A DNA stretch of 64,000 nucleotides from Citrobacter amalonaticus (GTDB taxonomy: Bacteria; Pseudomonadota; Gammaproteobacteria; Enterobacterales; Enterobacteriaceae): NCBI RefSeq assembly GCF_018323885.1, contig NZ_AP024585.1, positions 4,588,001 to 4,652,000 on the forward strand. Direction: 5' to 3'. The stretch's first letter is position 1; the number at the start of each line of letters is the position of its first letter. The notes beneath the pieces are model-generated. The model made no database searches. It worked only from the letters and a program-made list of their open reading frames with translations, and was not told the origin of the DNA. Of this stretch, positions 9,062 through 19,817 are shown piece by piece. The position numbers and the translations under genes are program-made.

Positions 9062-11224
9062 TTAGACCGTTTCTAACTTCGCATACGCAGCAACGAGCCA
9101 TTTAATTCCCTGTCCCTGGAAAGCCACCTGCAACCGGCTGTGTTCGCCGCTGCCCTCCAGATTCACAATGGTGCCCTCGCCGAACTTAGCATGGCGCACA
9201 CGCTGGCCCAGCTTGTAACCGGTGTCGTTTTCCGCCATCGGCGTCCCCATCCGCTGATGGCTCACCGGACGGCTGATCGTTGCACGCAGACGGACCTCTT
9301 CAACGCACGCTTCCGGCAACTCACCGATGAAGCGCGACGGACGGTGATACACCTCTTTGCCATACAAGCGACGCGTTTCGGCATAGGTTAGGGTCAGTTT
9401 CTGCATCGCACGGGTCACGCCGACATAGGCCAGACGACGCTCTTCTTCAAGGCGTCCGCCCTCATCCAGTGACATCTGGCTGGGGAACATCCCCTCTTCC
9501 ATCCCGACGATAAACACCTGCGGGAACTCCAGCCCTTTCGCCGAGTGCAGCGTCATGAGCTGTACCGCATCCTGCCAGGTATCCGCCTGCCCTTCGCCCG
9601 CTTCCAGCGCCGCATGGGAGAGAAAGGCCTGCAACGGCATCAGATCTTCGTCTTCGTCGTTGTAGCTGAACTGGCGCGTCGCCGTCACCAGTTCCTCTAA
9701 GTTCTCGATGCGGGTCTGACCTTTCTCGCCTTTCTCCTGCTCGTACATCATGCGCAGGCCGGAATCTTTAATCACCCGGTCAGTCTGCACGTGCAGCGGC
9801 ATATCTGCCGTTTCCTGCGCCAGTGCGTCAATGAGTTCCATAAAGCGTTGCAGCGCACTGGCGGCACGACCGGCCAGCGCTTTTTCCTGCAACAGTTCGC
9901 GGCACGCCTGCCACAACGTGAGCTGGCGATCGCGTGACGTCTGGCGCACCACGTCCAGCGTCCGATCGCCAATCCCGCGCGTCGGGGTATTCACCACGCG
10001 TTCAAAGGCGGCGTCATCATTGCGGTTCGCAATCAGGCGCAGATAAGAGAGTGCATCTTTGATTTCCTGACGCTCGAAGAAGCGCATGCCGCCGTATATG
10101 CGGTACGGCATACTGGCCTGTAGCAGCGCCTCTTCCAGCACACGCGACTGGGCGTTACTGCGGTAGAGAATAGCACACTGTTCCAGCGCGCCACCGTTGT
10201 CCTGCCAAGTTTTGATCCGGTTGACGACAAAGCGCGCTTCATCCAGCTCGTTAAACGCGCAGTAGAGTGAAATGGGCTCGCCTTCGACGCCATCGGTCCA
10301 CAGCTTTTTACCCAGACGCCCATTGTTGTTCTCGATCAGGGCGTTCGCCGCGCTGAGAATATTACTGGTTGAGCGGTAGTTCTGCTCAAGACGGATGGTT
10401 TGCGCACCGGGGAAGTCGTTCAGGAAGCGCTGGATGTTTTCTACCTGCGCGCCGCGCCAGCCGTAGATCGACTGGTCGTCATCGCCCACGATCATCACTT
10501 TGCCGGTATCGCCAGCCAGCAGACGGATCCAGGCATACTGGATGTTGTTGGTATCCTGGAATTCGTCCACCAGGATATTCGTGAAACGTTCGCGGTAGTG
10601 CTGAAGAATATGCGGTTTGTTGAGCCACAGCTCATGCGCGCGCAGCAGTAGTTCGGCAAAATCCACCAGCCCCGCACGATCGCACGCTTCCTGATAGGCC
10701 TGATACACCTTCTGCCAGGTCTGCTCAATCGGGTTACCGAAACTCTGAATATGATGTGGGCGTAGACCTTCGTCTTTCTGTCCGTTGATGTACCACATCG
10801 CCTGACGCGCCGGCCACTGCTTCTCGTCGAGGTTCATCGCCTTAATCAGACGCTTGAGCAGACGCAACTGGTCTTCGCTGTCGAGGATCTGAAAATCCTG
10901 CGGCAAATTCGCATCCATGTGATGCGCGCGCAACAGTCGGTGCGCCAGACCGTGGAAAGTGCCGACCCACATGCCGCCCTGGCTGGTGCCCATAATCTGG
11001 CCGATACGATGACGCATCTCCGCCGCCGCTTTATTGGTAAAGGTTACCGCCATAATCGAATACGGCGAGTTATTTTCTACCGTCAGCAGCCAGGCGATAC
11101 GGTGTACCAGTACGCGTGTCTTACCGCTCCCTGCCCCCGCGAGAACCAGCATGTTGCTACGTGGCGCGGCCACCGCTTCGCGCTGTTTATCATTGAGGCT
11201 GTCGAGCAGATAAGAAACGTCCAT
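9062..11224 (-). CDS. uvrD: DNA helicase II UvrD
   Basis: The 720-aa product begins MDVSYLLDSLNDKQREAVAA at ATG 11224. The frame is open 18 codons further upstream, but that would place a start beside the LexA box and exceed the family length. SF1A helicase motifs are clear: Walker A AGAGSGKT at about 29-36, Walker [43 protein letters not shown]-terminal Tudor-like domain begins at YKLGQRVRHAKFGEG. It acts in nucleotide excision and mismatch repair and dislodges RNA polymerase and RecA. It ends the dapF-xerC gene string and has its own SOS promoter. Confidence 0.97.
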   Translation of the reverse strand: MDVSYLLDSLNDKQREAVAAPRSNMLVLAGAGSGKTRVLVHRIAWLLTVENNSPYSIMAVTFTNKAAAEMRHRIGQIMGTSQGGMWVGTFHGLAHRLLRAHHMDANLPQDFQILDSEDQLRLLKRLIKAMNLDEKQWPARQAMWYINGQKDEGLRPHHIQSFGNPIEQTWQKVYQAYQEACDRAGLVDFAELLLRAHELWLNKPHILQHYRERFTNILVDEFQDTNNIQYAWIRLLAGDTGKVMIVGDDDQSIYGWRGAQVENIQRFLNDFPGAQTIRLEQNYRSTSNILSAANALIENNNGRLGKKLWTDGVEGEPISLYCAFNELDEARFVVNRIKTWQDNGGALEQCAILYRSNAQSRVLEEALLQASMPYRIYGGMRFFERQEIKDALSYLRLIANRNDDAAFERVVNTPTRGIGDRTLDVVRQTSRDRQLTLWQACRELLQEKALAGRAASALQRFMELIDALAQETADMPLHVQTDRVIKDSGLRMMYEQEKGEKGQTRIENLEELVTATRQFSYNDEDEDLMPLQAFLSHAALEAGEGQADTWQDAVQLMTLHSAKGLEFPQVFIVGMEEGMFPSQMSLDEGGRLEEERRLAYVGVTRAMQKLTLTYAETRRLYGKEVYHRPSRFIGELPEACVEEVRLRATISRPVSHQRMGTPMAENDTGYKLGQRVRHAKFGEGTIVNLEGSGEHSRLQVAFQGQGIKWLVAAYAKLETV

Positions 11225-11282
11225 TGGCACCGCCGCATTAAAAGAAGTAGGGCGGATAAGCGTCGCGCCATCCGCCAAAAAG

Positions 11283-11298
11283 CTGTGTATTTATACAG
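11283..11298. promoter_or_regulatory. LexA box of uvrD
   Basis: CTGTGTATTTATACAG matches the SOS consensus CTGT-N8-ACAG exactly and is nearly palindromic. It lies 58 bp upstream of the uvrD ATG, matching the known SOS control of uvrD in E. coli. Confidence 0.9.
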
Positions 11299-11310
11299 AA
11301 CTGCTGGTGA

Positions 11311-12027
11311 TTATATCAGCGAGGTCAGAGATGCCAACTGTGAAATCTCAATATGTGGTAGTAAGCGGCTGTCAAAAGTGTGCATCAGGTCGGCATTTTC
11401 CGGTTTAATCCAACAGGCCTGCAACCCACTGCGGATCGCCCCGGCAACGTCGGTCGTCAGATCGTCGCCCACGTGCAGGATCTCGCCGATCGGCACAGTT
11501 AACTTTTCCGCCGCCAGAAAGTACATATCACTGAACGGCTTTGAGCGTCCGTCCGGACCGGCGCGCAGCACAAATTCGAAATAGTCGCCGAGGCCGAACA
11601 GCTCCGGCTGCGCGTTGCCGTTGGTGATCGCCACCAGCGGCCACTTTCTCGCTAACGCTTTCAGCGTGTCGTGCGTCTCTTGCGGGACATCGACCTGACT
11701 GCGCCACTTCGCAAAGTTCATCATCGCGGCATTCGCCCCCGCAACCGCCTCCTGCGCGGAGAGTCCGGCGTTTAGCATGGCACGCTCGACGGCGCGATGA
11801 CGCCAGCGGGTGACATCGTGGTAAATTTCCGGCTCCGCTTCCCGTACCGCCTGACGCAAGCGTTGCAGATCAGTATTTTGCAGCGTGCGTAGCGCCGGAT
11901 GGTAGTTTTGCACAAAGGCGAGCGCTTCCTGTTCGGTGCGCTGGATAACCGGACGGTTATCGTAAAGAGTGTCATCGAGATCGAACGTGATCGCCGAGAT
12001 GGGTCCTGGAGACCGGTAAAAACGCAT
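11311..12027 (-). CDS. yigB: YigB, HAD-family FMN / riboflavin-intermediate phosphatase
   Basis: The 238-aa product has the E. coli length. It begins [21 protein letters not shown], with the HAD nucleophile motif DLDDT at about 17-21. A later [12 protein letters not shown] segment gives the metal-binding acidic motif. The family dephosphorylates FMN and the riboflavin precursor 5-amino-6-ribitylaminouracil phosphate. Its start overlaps the xerC stop by one base, and it precedes uvrD; these genes form one operon in E. coli. Confidence 0.94.
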   Translation of the reverse strand: MRFYRSPGPISAITFDLDDTLYDNRPVIQRTEQEALAFVQNYHPALRTLQNTDLQRLRQAVREAEPEIYHDVTRWRHRAVERAMLNAGLSAQEAVAGANAAMMNFAKWRSQVDVPQETHDTLKALARKWPLVAITNGNAQPELFGLGDYFEFVLRAGPDGRSKPFSDMYFLAAEKLTVPIGEILHVGDDLTTDVAGAIRSGLQACWIKPENADLMHTFDSRLLPHIEISQLASLTSLI

Positions 12028-12923
12028 TATTTCCCCCGTTTGGCGCGTGGATGCGCCGCATCGTACACCGAGGCCAGGTGTTGAAAATCAAGATGAGTAT
12101 AGATTTGCGTGGTCGAGAGGTTGGCGTGTCCCAGCAGTTCCTGTACGCCTCGCAGGTCACCGCTCGATTCCAGCATATGCGTGGCAAACGAGTGGCGCAG
12201 CTTATGCGGATGCACGTGGCTGTTTAACCCCTGCTTAATGCCCCACTCGGCAAAACGCTTTTGCACGCTGCGCGCGGAAATACGGTTGCCCAGCTTCGAC
12301 AGGAACAGCGCGTCTTCCTCGCTGCCAAACAACCCGCGCAGATCCAGCCAGTGCTCAATCCACGCCACCGCATTGCGACCAATGGGCAGGCGACGCTCTT
12401 TGCTGCCTTTCCCCATCACCCACACTTCACCGGTGTCGAGATCCAGATGTTTGATGTCCAGCCCCACCAGCTCCGACAAACGCAGACCCGCACCGTACAT
12501 CACCTCCAGCATCGCGCGGTCGCGCACGGCGAGCGGATCGTTAAGGTCGATATCCAGCAGACGGTTCACATCATCAACATCGATATTTTTCGGCAAATGG
12601 CGCGGCGCTTTGGGTGCCTGTACCCCTTTCGCCGGATTGGCTTTCAGCTTGCCTTCGCTAACCATCCAGTCGAAGAAGCTGCGCAGAGCAGAGAGGCGTA
12701 GCGCGAGACTCGCAGGGCCAAGCCCTTTACGGCGGCTGCGCACCGCGAAACTGCGCACCATTGCAGCGTCACATTGTTGCCAGCTTTGCAGTCCGGTTTC
12801 GCCGGCTAAAGCGATGATGGCATCAAGCTGACGCTGATAGTTTTTCAGCGTGATGGGGCTAAGCTGGCGTTCTACGCCCAGATAGCGCAGAAATCGGGTG
12901 ACATCGGTGGCAAAGTCCGTCAT
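12027..12923 (-). CDS. xerC: Tyrosine recombinase XerC
   Basis: The 298-aa product matches E. coli XerC. The N-terminal SAM-like core-binding domain spans about 1-100 and the catalytic domain follows. R148 is in [13 protein letters not shown], the H-x-x-R pair is in [13 protein letters not shown], and the nucleophile region is TQIYTHLDF. With XerD it resolves chromosome dimers at dif. It overlaps yigA by 4 bp (ATGA) and touches yigB, so translation is probably coupled. Confidence 0.97.
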   Translation of the reverse strand: MTDFATDVTRFLRYLGVERQLSPITLKNYQRQLDAIIALAGETGLQSWQQCDAAMVRSFAVRSRRKGLGPASLALRLSALRSFFDWMVSEGKLKANPAKGVQAPKAPRHLPKNIDVDDVNRLLDIDLNDPLAVRDRAMLEVMYGAGLRLSELVGLDIKHLDLDTGEVWVMGKGSKERRLPIGRNAVAWIEHWLDLRGLFGSEEDALFLSKLGNRISARSVQKRFAEWGIKQGLNSHVHPHKLRHSFATHMLESSGDLRGVQELLGHANLSTTQIYTHLDFQHLASVYDAAHPRAKRGK

Positions 12924-13627
12924 ACGCGCTCAATCCAGCGCTCCAGCAGATCCGGCATCATTAGCGCGATTTCATGCAGGAGTTGCGTTCCCTGGCCTGC
13001 CTGATAGTGATGCGTGTCGCGGCTGCTGAACAAAATGACGCCCAAATCGCCGTCACGTCCCAGCATCGACATCGCCACCGAACCAATCGCCTTCGCTTCC
13101 GGCAACACCACCAGCAATTCCGGACCGTTTAAGGTGCCCAGATAGTGCTGCTCCTGCCCCAGCCGCTGAATACGCAGCGGTTCGAAGGCCTGGCGGCTTA
13201 ACGCCAGATGGGTATAGCTTGACGGCGCGCCGAGACGCCAGCGATCGGGAAACAGGCGCACCGTGGCACCGGCAAGGCCCAGTTCACGCGCCCAGCGATG
13301 AAAGCGCATCAGCATATCGTCCAGGCTGGTCGCGGCAACCAGACGTCCCTGCAAATGCAACAGGCGATAAAACAGGCTTTCGTTGGCATTCGCCTGCGCC
13401 ATCAACAGCGACATATTTTCTTCAAGGACGTTAATGTGATTACGCGCGCGGGCCATGTGCCACTCAACGAGCGAGACGGTGCCCCGCACCGGGTGCGGCA
13501 CCCGCATCGCTTCCACGGCATGCGCATTGCGGATAAAAAACTCAGGGTTTTTCTGCAGATAGTCGACGACCGCCCGGTCATCGAGTTCCGTAAGCGTTTC
13601 CTGTAGTTCTTCCCCTGGCTGCTTCAT
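12920..13627 (-). CDS. yigA: YigA, DUF484-family protein
   Basis: The 235-aa protein belongs to the DUF484 family, a GAF-like fold, and matches E. coli YigA in length. It opens [20 protein letters not shown] and has the conserved [20 protein letters not shown] region. A predicted helical segment links this to the C-terminal GAF-like part. Its biochemical role is not established. It overlaps dapF upstream and xerC downstream by 4 bp each. Confidence 0.9.
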   Translation of the reverse strand: MKQPGEELQETLTELDDRAVVDYLQKNPEFFIRNAHAVEAMRVPHPVRGTVSLVEWHMARARNHINVLEENMSLLMAQANANESLFYRLLHLQGRLVAATSLDDMLMRFHRWARELGLAGATVRLFPDRWRLGAPSSYTHLALSRQAFEPLRIQRLGQEQHYLGTLNGPELLVVLPEAKAIGSVAMSMLGRDGDLGVILFSSRDTHHYQAGQGTQLLHEIALMMPDLLERWIERV

Positions 13628-14448
13628 AGATGGATAAACCCGTCATAGACATGTGCCGCCGGGCCAGTCATGTATAACGGATGACCCGGACCTTTCCAGG
13701 CGATATCAAGGCGACCGCCCGGTAATTCCACGCGGACCTCTTCCGCCAGCAAACCTTGCTGAATGCCGACGGCGACGGCCGCGCACGCGCCGCTCCCACA
13801 GGCCTGTGTCTCTCCCGCGCCGCGCTCATAAACGCGTAGGCGAATATGCTCGCGTTTCATGATCTGCATAAAACCGATATTGGCCCGTTCAGGAAAACGT
13901 TCGTGACTTTCCAGAACCGGTCCTAGCGTTTCCACCGCCGCCGTATCAACATCGTCGACCTGAATCACACAGTGCGGATTACCCATTGAAACGACACCGC
14001 ACAATATTGTCTGTTCCGCCGCTCGCATAATATAGGTCTTTTCCGCTTTGTTAGCGCGAAAAGGCACCTGCGATGGCTCAAAATTGGGTTCACCCATGTT
14101 GACGCGCACCAACTCATCGTCCGTCACGCTCAACACCATCCGCCCATTCGCCGTACTGACGCGAATATCACGTTTGTTGGTTAACCCTTTGAGGCGCACA
14201 AAACGGGCAAAACAGCGCGCGCCATTACCACATTGCGACACTTCACTGCCGTCGGCATTAAAAATGCGGTAATGAAAATCCAGCTCAGGATCGTACGGAG
14301 GTTCAACCACCAGCAGTTGATCAAACCCCACCCCCAGATGCCTGTCAGATAAGCGACGGATCAATTCTGGCGAAAAAAAGACATTCTGCGTTACCGCGTC
14401 GACGACCATAAAATCGTTGCCAAGGCCATGCATTTTAGAGAATTGCAT
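13624..14448 (-). CDS. dapF: Diaminopimelate epimerase DapF
   Basis: The 274-aa enzyme interconverts LL- and meso-diaminopimelate for peptidoglycan and lysine synthesis. The catalytic cysteine pair is visible: C73 in [10 protein letters not shown] and the second in [12 protein letters not shown] near 217. Length and start ([17 protein letters not shown]) equal the E. coli protein. It lies 36 bp downstream of lptM and overlaps yigA. Confidence 0.97.
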   Translation of the reverse strand: MQFSKMHGLGNDFMVVDAVTQNVFFSPELIRRLSDRHLGVGFDQLLVVEPPYDPELDFHYRIFNADGSEVSQCGNGARCFARFVRLKGLTNKRDIRVSTANGRMVLSVTDDELVRVNMGEPNFEPSQVPFRANKAEKTYIMRAAEQTILCGVVSMGNPHCVIQVDDVDTAAVETLGPVLESHERFPERANIGFMQIMKREHIRLRVYERGAGETQACGSGACAAVAVGIQQGLLAEEVRVELPGGRLDIAWKGPGHPLYMTGPAAHVYDGFIHL

Positions 14449-14484
14449 TATTCACTCCGTTCACGCGGGTACAGAAACACACCG

Positions 14485-14688
14485 TCAGTAGTTCACCTGG
14501 GAAGGCCCATCTCCCGTGGCACGATCGTTTTGATCGGGCGTGGTGGATTGCGTTTGTGTATCAACCGGTTTAGTCGGCGGCGGTGCATTTTTATCAGCCG
14601 GAGGGAAATAGAGCGGCCCTTTAAGGCCACAACCCGTCAGGCTGAACAGAGTGAGAAGAACAGCGAGTGCCTGAAAGACGTTTTTCAT
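14485..14688 (-). CDS. lptM: LptM (YifL), small LptDE-associated lipoprotein
   Basis: A 67-aa lipoprotein: the signal peptide MKNVFQALAVLLTLFSLTGC ends in the lipobox LTGC, so Cys20 would be lipidated. It continues GLKGPLYFPPADKNAPPP. In E. coli this protein (formerly YifL) helps assemble the LptD-LptE lipopolysaccharide translocon. It lies 36 bp upstream of dapF on the same strand and is divergent from cyaY. Confidence 0.93.
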   Translation of the reverse strand: MKNVFQALAVLLTLFSLTGCGLKGPLYFPPADKNAPPPTKPVDTQTQSTTPDQNDRATGDGPSQVNY

Positions 14689-14826
14689 TATGGATTGCCT
14701 GTAAGTTCATACTTTCTGTTTTCTATCATCGCAGGAGAAGGCGTAAAAGCAAGAGTTTGCCTGTAATCTGCAACGCGATTTGTTTCAGGTTATACTGCCG
14801 CCATCACGAAAAAACGGGAAACGACA

Positions 14827-15147
14827 ATGAACGACAGTGAATTTCATCGCCTGGCCGATACCTTGTGGATGACCATCGAAGAGCGTCTTGACGACTGGGA
14901 TGGCGACAGCGATATCGACTGCGAAATCAATGACGGCGTACTGACCATTAGCTTTGAAAACGGCAGCAAAATCATTATTAACCGTCAGGAACCGCTGCAT
15001 CAGGTGTGGCTGGCGACCAAACAGGGCGGCTACCATTTTGACCTGAAAGGGGATGAATGGGTTTGCGACCGGAGCGGAGAAACCTTCTGGGATCTGCTGG
15101 AACAGGCGGCAACGCATCAGGCGGGCGAAGAAGTCAGCTTCCGTTAA
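14827..15147 (+). CDS. cyaY: Frataxin homologue CyaY
   Basis: The 106-aa protein equals E. coli CyaY. The acidic helix region [20 protein letters not shown] binds iron in the family, and the beta-sheet segment [14 protein letters not shown] follows. CyaY binds iron and regulates iron-sulfur cluster assembly on IscS-IscU. It is convergent with cyaA and divergent from lptM. Confidence 0.96.
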   Translation: MNDSEFHRLADTLWMTIEERLDDWDGDSDIDCEINDGVLTISFENGSKIIINRQEPLHQVWLATKQGGYHFDLKGDEWVCDRSGETFWDLLEQAATHQAGEEVSFR

Positions 15148-15153
15148 GTCTTA

Positions 15154-15176
15154 TTTGCCGGATAACATCCGGCAAA
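15154..15176. terminator. Two-way REP-like hairpin between cyaY and cyaA
   Basis: Perfect 10-bp arms TTTGCCGGAT (15154-15163) and ATCCGGCAAA (15167-15176) flank a 3-nt loop. It lies 7 bp past the cyaY stop and 4 bp past the cyaA stop, so it probably ends both convergent transcripts. The core matches REP sequence. Confidence 0.75.
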
Positions 15177-15180
15177 ACTA

Positions 15181-17727
15181 TCACGAGAAATACTGCTGCA
15201 ACTGCGGCGTGTCGTTATCCTGATTGGCTGGCGGAACGTTGCCGAGTGATTGTGCGCGGAACGGGATCACCTGTGCGCGCCCGTCCGTATTCACAATCTG
15301 ATAGAACTGCGGCAGGTTGAAGTTGATGAAACTGGAGCCGTATGTAAAGCGGTCGTGCGACGAGGAGTAGAAGCGGCTGACGTCGCGCACCAGCTCTTCT
15401 TTGCTGCCTTCGCAGTGATGATACACTTCCGCCCGGTTACTCTCGTCCAGAATGTAGATGTTAAAGCCCTTCTCATCACCGGTCTCTTCAAAGAAGAACT
15501 GAATGATCCCTTCGCTGGCGAAGCCATCCACGACCGACGGCAGTTTCACCTGATTGGTTTCCACCTGAACTGACAGGCCGTGCAATTTGTTATGCGAAAT
15601 TGCGCCGTAGAACTCAATGGCGTTTTCCAGCTTCTGTACCGACACATTCAGGCGTTCAAAGAACAGGCCCCATGTCTGACCGGAAACGCGCAGTGCCTTA
15701 AAGCGCCCTGTCTCCTGACGAGTACTGGAGAGACGCAGCTCGATGCACTCTGAAACCAGTTGCTGCACGCGGGTACGAATCAAACCACGCAGATGCTGGC
15801 TGTAGCAGAACACTTCCACGCTGTCCGGCGGCGCGGCGTCCTGGTGCATTTTGCCCAGAATCGTTTTCAGTGCTTCGATCATCGCCTGTTCGCCGTTGAA
15901 ATGCAGCGTACGCACTTCATTCCACGAGTTGCGGTACAGCAGATCTACGCTGCCCACCAGGCAATTTTGCTCTTCGCCAAAGCTGAAAACATCCAGCTTA
16001 CGGAAGTCAAAATGGACCACCTGATTGCGGAATGCCGCCGTCGGGTCATATTCGAGGTTAACGATGATCGCCAGATGGCGAATTTCACACGGGCTGTAGA
16101 GCGCTTTCGGCGTCGGCGCAGGCAAACGTAGCGGGAAATGGTGCGACACATCGGCCACCATCTCCTGCAATTTCGGCAGATCGACAATGCCGTTGCCCTT
16201 AATAAACAGATGCGTGCGCGACGTCAGCAGACCGTTAAACCACGCCCAGGCCACCAGCTTATTCAGATAGCGGTTATATTCCAGCGGCTGATGGCTGATG
16301 ATGGAATCCATGTTTGGCGCACGGTTGTAGAGATACCAACCTGAACGGTTGGCGCGACCTGGCGGAACGTGGATAAAGGTTAAGTTCGGTTCAGAGAGGT
16401 CCGGCGAAATCTGTGGGTTCACCAGCGTAACTTTACCGGGTAACGCTTCAAACGCGGCGTACAGCTTACGGGTCAGAACGCCAATATCCTGCGGGCTGGC
16501 GCTGACGCTGAGATTATTACGACGCGCAAAGCGGATCAGATTACGGTAGCTCTGCATCATAGCATCGAGCAGTTCGTTGTGCGCTTCACGTACCTGATCA
16601 ATCTTCCAGTTCGCCCGGTTGTCGAGCATGGCCAGACGATTTTCGTCCCATCCCCACTCGCTTACTAACTGACTGAGCACTTCACGACGCCAGCCGACGC
16701 AGGCGCGTTCGCGGCTCAGTTTTTCGCAAACTTTTAAGTAGAAACATCGGCGCACTAAATCCAGGCGCGTCGGATCTTCAATCGCCGTGAGGTATTCCGT
16801 CACGCGTTCCAGCATCATGCAGTACGGGTCAAGACCAAACGAGACGATCTCGCCGTCATGCAGGCGCTGTTTAATGTCTTTCGCCAACAGGCGTGGATTG
16901 GGGTATTCCCAGGAGTAGGCTTCCAGCAACAGCGTTTTCAGCACCGCCTTGTACGGTGAATCGATACTTTTATACAGTTGCCAGAGGCTGGCGCCAAAGT
17001 ACTCTTCAGCGGAGAGCGAGCTTAATCCGCCCAGGTCCAGCCATTCGTTTGGCGTGAGCACACCCTGAGCGTAGAGCGTCATAACGTAGTCGTCGTAATG
17101 CTCTTCTTCATCGCCCGGCACCATATTCCACAGAATACGCTTACCGGCGAGACGCACCGCGGTACGGTAGAATTCATCCAGCAGCAGGATATGCTGCGTC
17201 GAGCCACAGTCTTCACCACCCAGACTGCCGCTTTCATTATGGCGGAAACGGTTTTCATCAATCAGGAAGAAGCTGACTTCCACCCCCAGCGAAGCGGCCC
17301 AGCTTTCCAGCAGACTGCATTTACGCTGCAGCAGTTGTCGTTCTTCACTGTCCAGCCAGGACTGGTGGCACACCCAGATATCAAGATCCGACGAACAGCT
17401 TTGTCCGACAGAGGAGGTGCTGCCCATGGAATAAACGCCGGTAATCGGCAATTCACCTTTTGGCGGATCCTGCGGCGCCAGACCGCGATACAGTTCCAGT
17501 TCGTTCAGATAGTGGCGTTGGGTTTCATCAGGCGTGTAAAAGCAAATGCCTCTGGGAACGTTACCATCGAGGTATCCCGGCATCAGCGGATGGTGATAGT
17601 GCAATAATGTCGGCAGAAGACTGTACACCTGCTGGAAAGCAGGTCCCATGGCAGCAAGCGCGCGATCCACACGCAGTTGATTAATGGCATCCAGTCTCTG
17701 TTTCAGAGTCTCAATATAGAGGTACAA
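15181..17727 (-). CDS. cyaA: Class I adenylate cyclase CyaA
   Basis: The 848-aa enzyme makes cAMP from ATP. I place the start at TTG 17727, giving the E. coli length and N-terminus ([17 protein letters not shown] after the initiator); the weak TTG codon is known for cyaA and limits expression. The catalytic nucleotidyltransferase motif is [18 protein letters not shown], with the DxD metal ligands near 114-116. The C-terminal half is the regulatory domain that responds to EIIA-Glc. A CRP box lies in the upstream region, consistent with cAMP-CRP feedback. It is divergent from hemC. Confidence 0.96.
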   Translation of the reverse strand: MYLYIETLKQRLDAINQLRVDRALAAMGPAFQQVYSLLPTLLHYHHPLMPGYLDGNVPRGICFYTPDETQRHYLNELELYRGLAPQDPPKGELPITGVYSMGSTSSVGQSCSSDLDIWVCHQSWLDSEERQLLQRKCSLLESWAASLGVEVSFFLIDENRFRHNESGSLGGEDCGSTQHILLLDEFYRTAVRLAGKRILWNMVPGDEEEHYDDYVMTLYAQGVLTPNEWLDLGGLSSLSAEEYFGASLWQLYKSIDSPYKAVLKTLLLEAYSWEYPNPRLLAKDIKQRLHDGEIVSFGLDPYCMMLERVTEYLTAIEDPTRLDLVRRCFYLKVCEKLSRERACVGWRREVLSQLVSEWGWDENRLAMLDNRANWKIDQVREAHNELLDAMMQSYRNLIRFARRNNLSVSASPQDIGVLTRKLYAAFEALPGKVTLVNPQISPDLSEPNLTFIHVPPGRANRSGWYLYNRAPNMDSIISHQPLEYNRYLNKLVAWAWFNGLLTSRTHLFIKGNGIVDLPKLQEMVADVSHHFPLRLPAPTPKALYSPCEIRHLAIIVNLEYDPTAAFRNQVVHFDFRKLDVFSFGEEQNCLVGSVDLLYRNSWNEVRTLHFNGEQAMIEALKTILGKMHQDAAPPDSVEVFCYSQHLRGLIRTRVQQLVSECIELRLSSTRQETGRFKALRVSGQTWGLFFERLNVSVQKLENAIEFYGAISHNKLHGLSVQVETNQVKLPSVVDGFASEGIIQFFFEETGDEKGFNIYILDESNRAEVYHHCEGSKEELVRDVSRFYSSSHDRFTYGSSFINFNLPQFYQIVNTDGRAQVIPFRAQSLGNVPPANQDNDTPQLQQYFS

Positions 17728-17886
17728 GACGTATCGCCTGATGTTGCTACCCGTCATGCCGTCGATTGTCGCAGCGCGATCCGCTTACCAACAACCTTCA
17801 CCATTCGGGATAAACCAAATGACAAAAATAACCGTTACCTTTTACGACCTTTTTTTTGTGCGTTCAGTCGAAAAAATGGCCTAAAA

Positions 17887-17902
17887 CGTGATCAATTTAA
17901 CA
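17887..17902. promoter_or_regulatory. CRP-binding site in the cyaA promoter region
   Basis: On the minus strand TGTTAAATTGATCACG fits the CRP consensus TGTGA-N6-TCACA with one mismatch in each half. The wider sequence matches the E. coli cyaA CRP site from memory. It lies about 160 bp upstream of the cyaA TTG, where cAMP-CRP represses cyaA. Confidence 0.75.
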
Positions 17903-18117
17903 CCTTGCTCATTGACCGTAAAGAAAGATGCGCTACATACAAGTGTAGCACCAATCGCTTCGCGTAAATTCTGAAGTACGCCCGGACGGTTTCTCGTCAT
18001 TAAATACTGCCAGCCGCAACACAGCGTCTTATCCTTGACTTACCTTTGACCGTAACACTGACATCCCACTTGTAAGGATGTTAGGATGAACCACGGACGA
18101 TAATGACGGTAACAAGC

Positions 18118-19059
18118 ATGTTAGACAATGTTTTAAGAATTGCCACACGCCAAAGCCCCCTCGCGCTCTGGCAGGCACATTATGTCAAAGACGCTCTGAT
18201 GGCGAGCCATCCCGGCCTGGTCGTGGAGCTGGTGCCTATGGTGACGCGTGGTGATGTCATTCTTGATACCCCACTGGCGAAAGTAGGCGGCAAAGGTCTG
18301 TTCGTAAAAGAGCTGGAAGTTGCGCTGCTCGAAAAACGTGCCGACATCGCGGTGCACTCAATGAAAGATGTTCCGGTTGAATTTCCGGAAGGTCTGGGAC
18401 TGGTTACTATCTGTGAGCGCGACGATCCGCGCGACGCCTTTGTCTCGAACACATATAACACCCTTGATGAACTGCCTGCCGGCAGCATCGTGGGCACCTC
18501 CAGTTTGCGTCGCCAGTGTCAGCTGGCAGAACGCCGTCCGGATCTCGTCATCCGTTCACTGCGCGGCAACGTTGGAACCCGCCTGAGCAAGCTGGATAAC
18601 GGCGACTATGATGCCATTATCCTGGCCGTTGCCGGTTTAAAACGCTTAGGACTGGAATCGCGTATCCGCACGGCGCTACCACCAGAAGTGTCGCTGCCTG
18701 CCGTGGGGCAAGGCGCAGTTGGCATCGAATGCCGCCTCGACGATAGCCGGACTCAGGCGCTGCTGGCCCCGCTGAATGATGAAATGACCGCCCTTCGCGT
18801 CAAAGCCGAGCGCGCCATGAACACCCGCCTGGAAGGGGGCTGTCAGGTGCCAATTGGCAGCTATGCTGAAATCATTGATGGTGAGATTTGGCTACGCGCG
18901 CTGGTCGGTGCGCCAGACGGTTCACAAATGGTACGCGGAGAGCGCCGTGGCTCGCCCGATCAGGCGGAGCAGATGGGCATTTCGCTGGCCGAAGAGCTGC
19001 TGGATAACGGCGCGCGCGCGATTCTGACCGAGGTTTATAACGGAGAATCCCCCGCATGA
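18118..19059 (+). CDS. hemC: Porphobilinogen deaminase HemC
   Basis: The 313-aa product starts [20 protein letters not shown] at ATG 18118; an in-frame ATG 15 nt upstream would add MTVTS and is not the family start. The dipyrromethane cofactor cysteine is in [12 protein letters not shown] near residue 242. It polymerises four porphobilinogen units to hydroxymethylbilane. It overlaps hemD by 4 bp and leads the hemCDXY operon. Confidence 0.97.
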   Translation: MLDNVLRIATRQSPLALWQAHYVKDALMASHPGLVVELVPMVTRGDVILDTPLAKVGGKGLFVKELEVALLEKRADIAVHSMKDVPVEFPEGLGLVTICERDDPRDAFVSNTYNTLDELPAGSIVGTSSLRRQCQLAERRPDLVIRSLRGNVGTRLSKLDNGDYDAIILAVAGLKRLGLESRIRTALPPEVSLPAVGQGAVGIECRLDDSRTQALLAPLNDEMTALRVKAERAMNTRLEGGCQVPIGSYAEIIDGEIWLRALVGAPDGSQMVRGERRGSPDQAEQMGISLAEELLDNGARAILTEVYNGESPA

Positions 19060-19796
19060 GTATCCTGGTCACCCGCCCGTCTCCCGCAGGGGAAGCGTTA
19101 GTGAGCCGTCTGCGCACACTGGGGCAGGAGGCCTGGAGTTTTCCGCTCATCGAATTTACCCCGGGTCAGGATTTATCGCGACTGGCCGGGGTGTTTTCGA
19201 CGATCACTGATAACGATCTGCTCTTTGTGCTGTCACAGCACGCGGTCTCTTTTGCCCATGCGCAACTGGAACGTGAAGGGCTGAAGTGGCCGGCCGCCGC
19301 GCACTATTTTGCTATTGGTCGCACGACCGCCCTGGCGCTGCATACCGTCAGCGGATATGACATTCGCTATCCACTGGATCGGGAAATCAGCGAAGTCTTG
19401 CTACAATTACCTGAATTACAAAATATTGCGGGCAAACGTGCGCTGATCTTACGCGGCAACGGCGGTCGGGAGCTATTAGGCGAAACCCTGGCGGCACGCG
19501 GTGCAGATGTCACGTTTTATGAATGTTATCAACGTAGTGCTAAACCTTACGATGGGGCACAAGAAGCGATGCGCTGGCAGTCGCGCGGCGTGACAACGAT
19601 AGTGGTCACCAGCGGGGAAATGCTGCAACAGCTTAACGCACTAATCCCGCAGTGGTATCGCGAAAACTGGTTACTACGCTGTCGGCTTATTGTCGTCAGC
19701 GAGCGTCTGGCGCACCTCGCCCGGGAACTGGGCTGGCAAGATATTAAGGTCGCTGATAACGCCGACAACGATGCGCTACTGCGCGCATTACAATAA
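19056..19796 (+). CDS. hemD: Uroporphyrinogen-III synthase HemD
   Basis: The 246-aa cytoplasmic enzyme cyclises hydroxymethylbilane to uroporphyrinogen III with inversion of ring D. It starts [19 protein letters not shown] and has the typical two-domain HEM4 layout, with [20 protein letters not shown] near the middle and [11 protein letters not shown] in the second half. It overlaps hemC by 4 bp and is 21 bp from hemX. Confidence 0.95.
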   Translation: MSILVTRPSPAGEALVSRLRTLGQEAWSFPLIEFTPGQDLSRLAGVFSTITDNDLLFVLSQHAVSFAHAQLEREGLKWPAAAHYFAIGRTTALALHTVSGYDIRYPLDREISEVLLQLPELQNIAGKRALILRGNGGRELLGETLAARGADVTFYECYQRSAKPYDGAQEAMRWQSRGVTTIVVTSGEMLQQLNALIPQWYRENWLLRCRLIVVSERLAHLARELGWQDIKVADNADNDALLRALQ

Positions 19797-19817
19797 CTCT
19801 CATAATGGGAAGCCATA

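Noticed and set aside
11225..11278. N-terminal extension of UvrD by 18 residues
   Set aside because: The added stretch is absent from the family, and the 720-aa start at 11224 lies properly downstream of the LexA box.
12109..12831. 240-codon plus-strand frame
   Set aside because: It is antisense to xerC, rich in Ser and Arg as expected of a shadow frame, and without a ribosome site.
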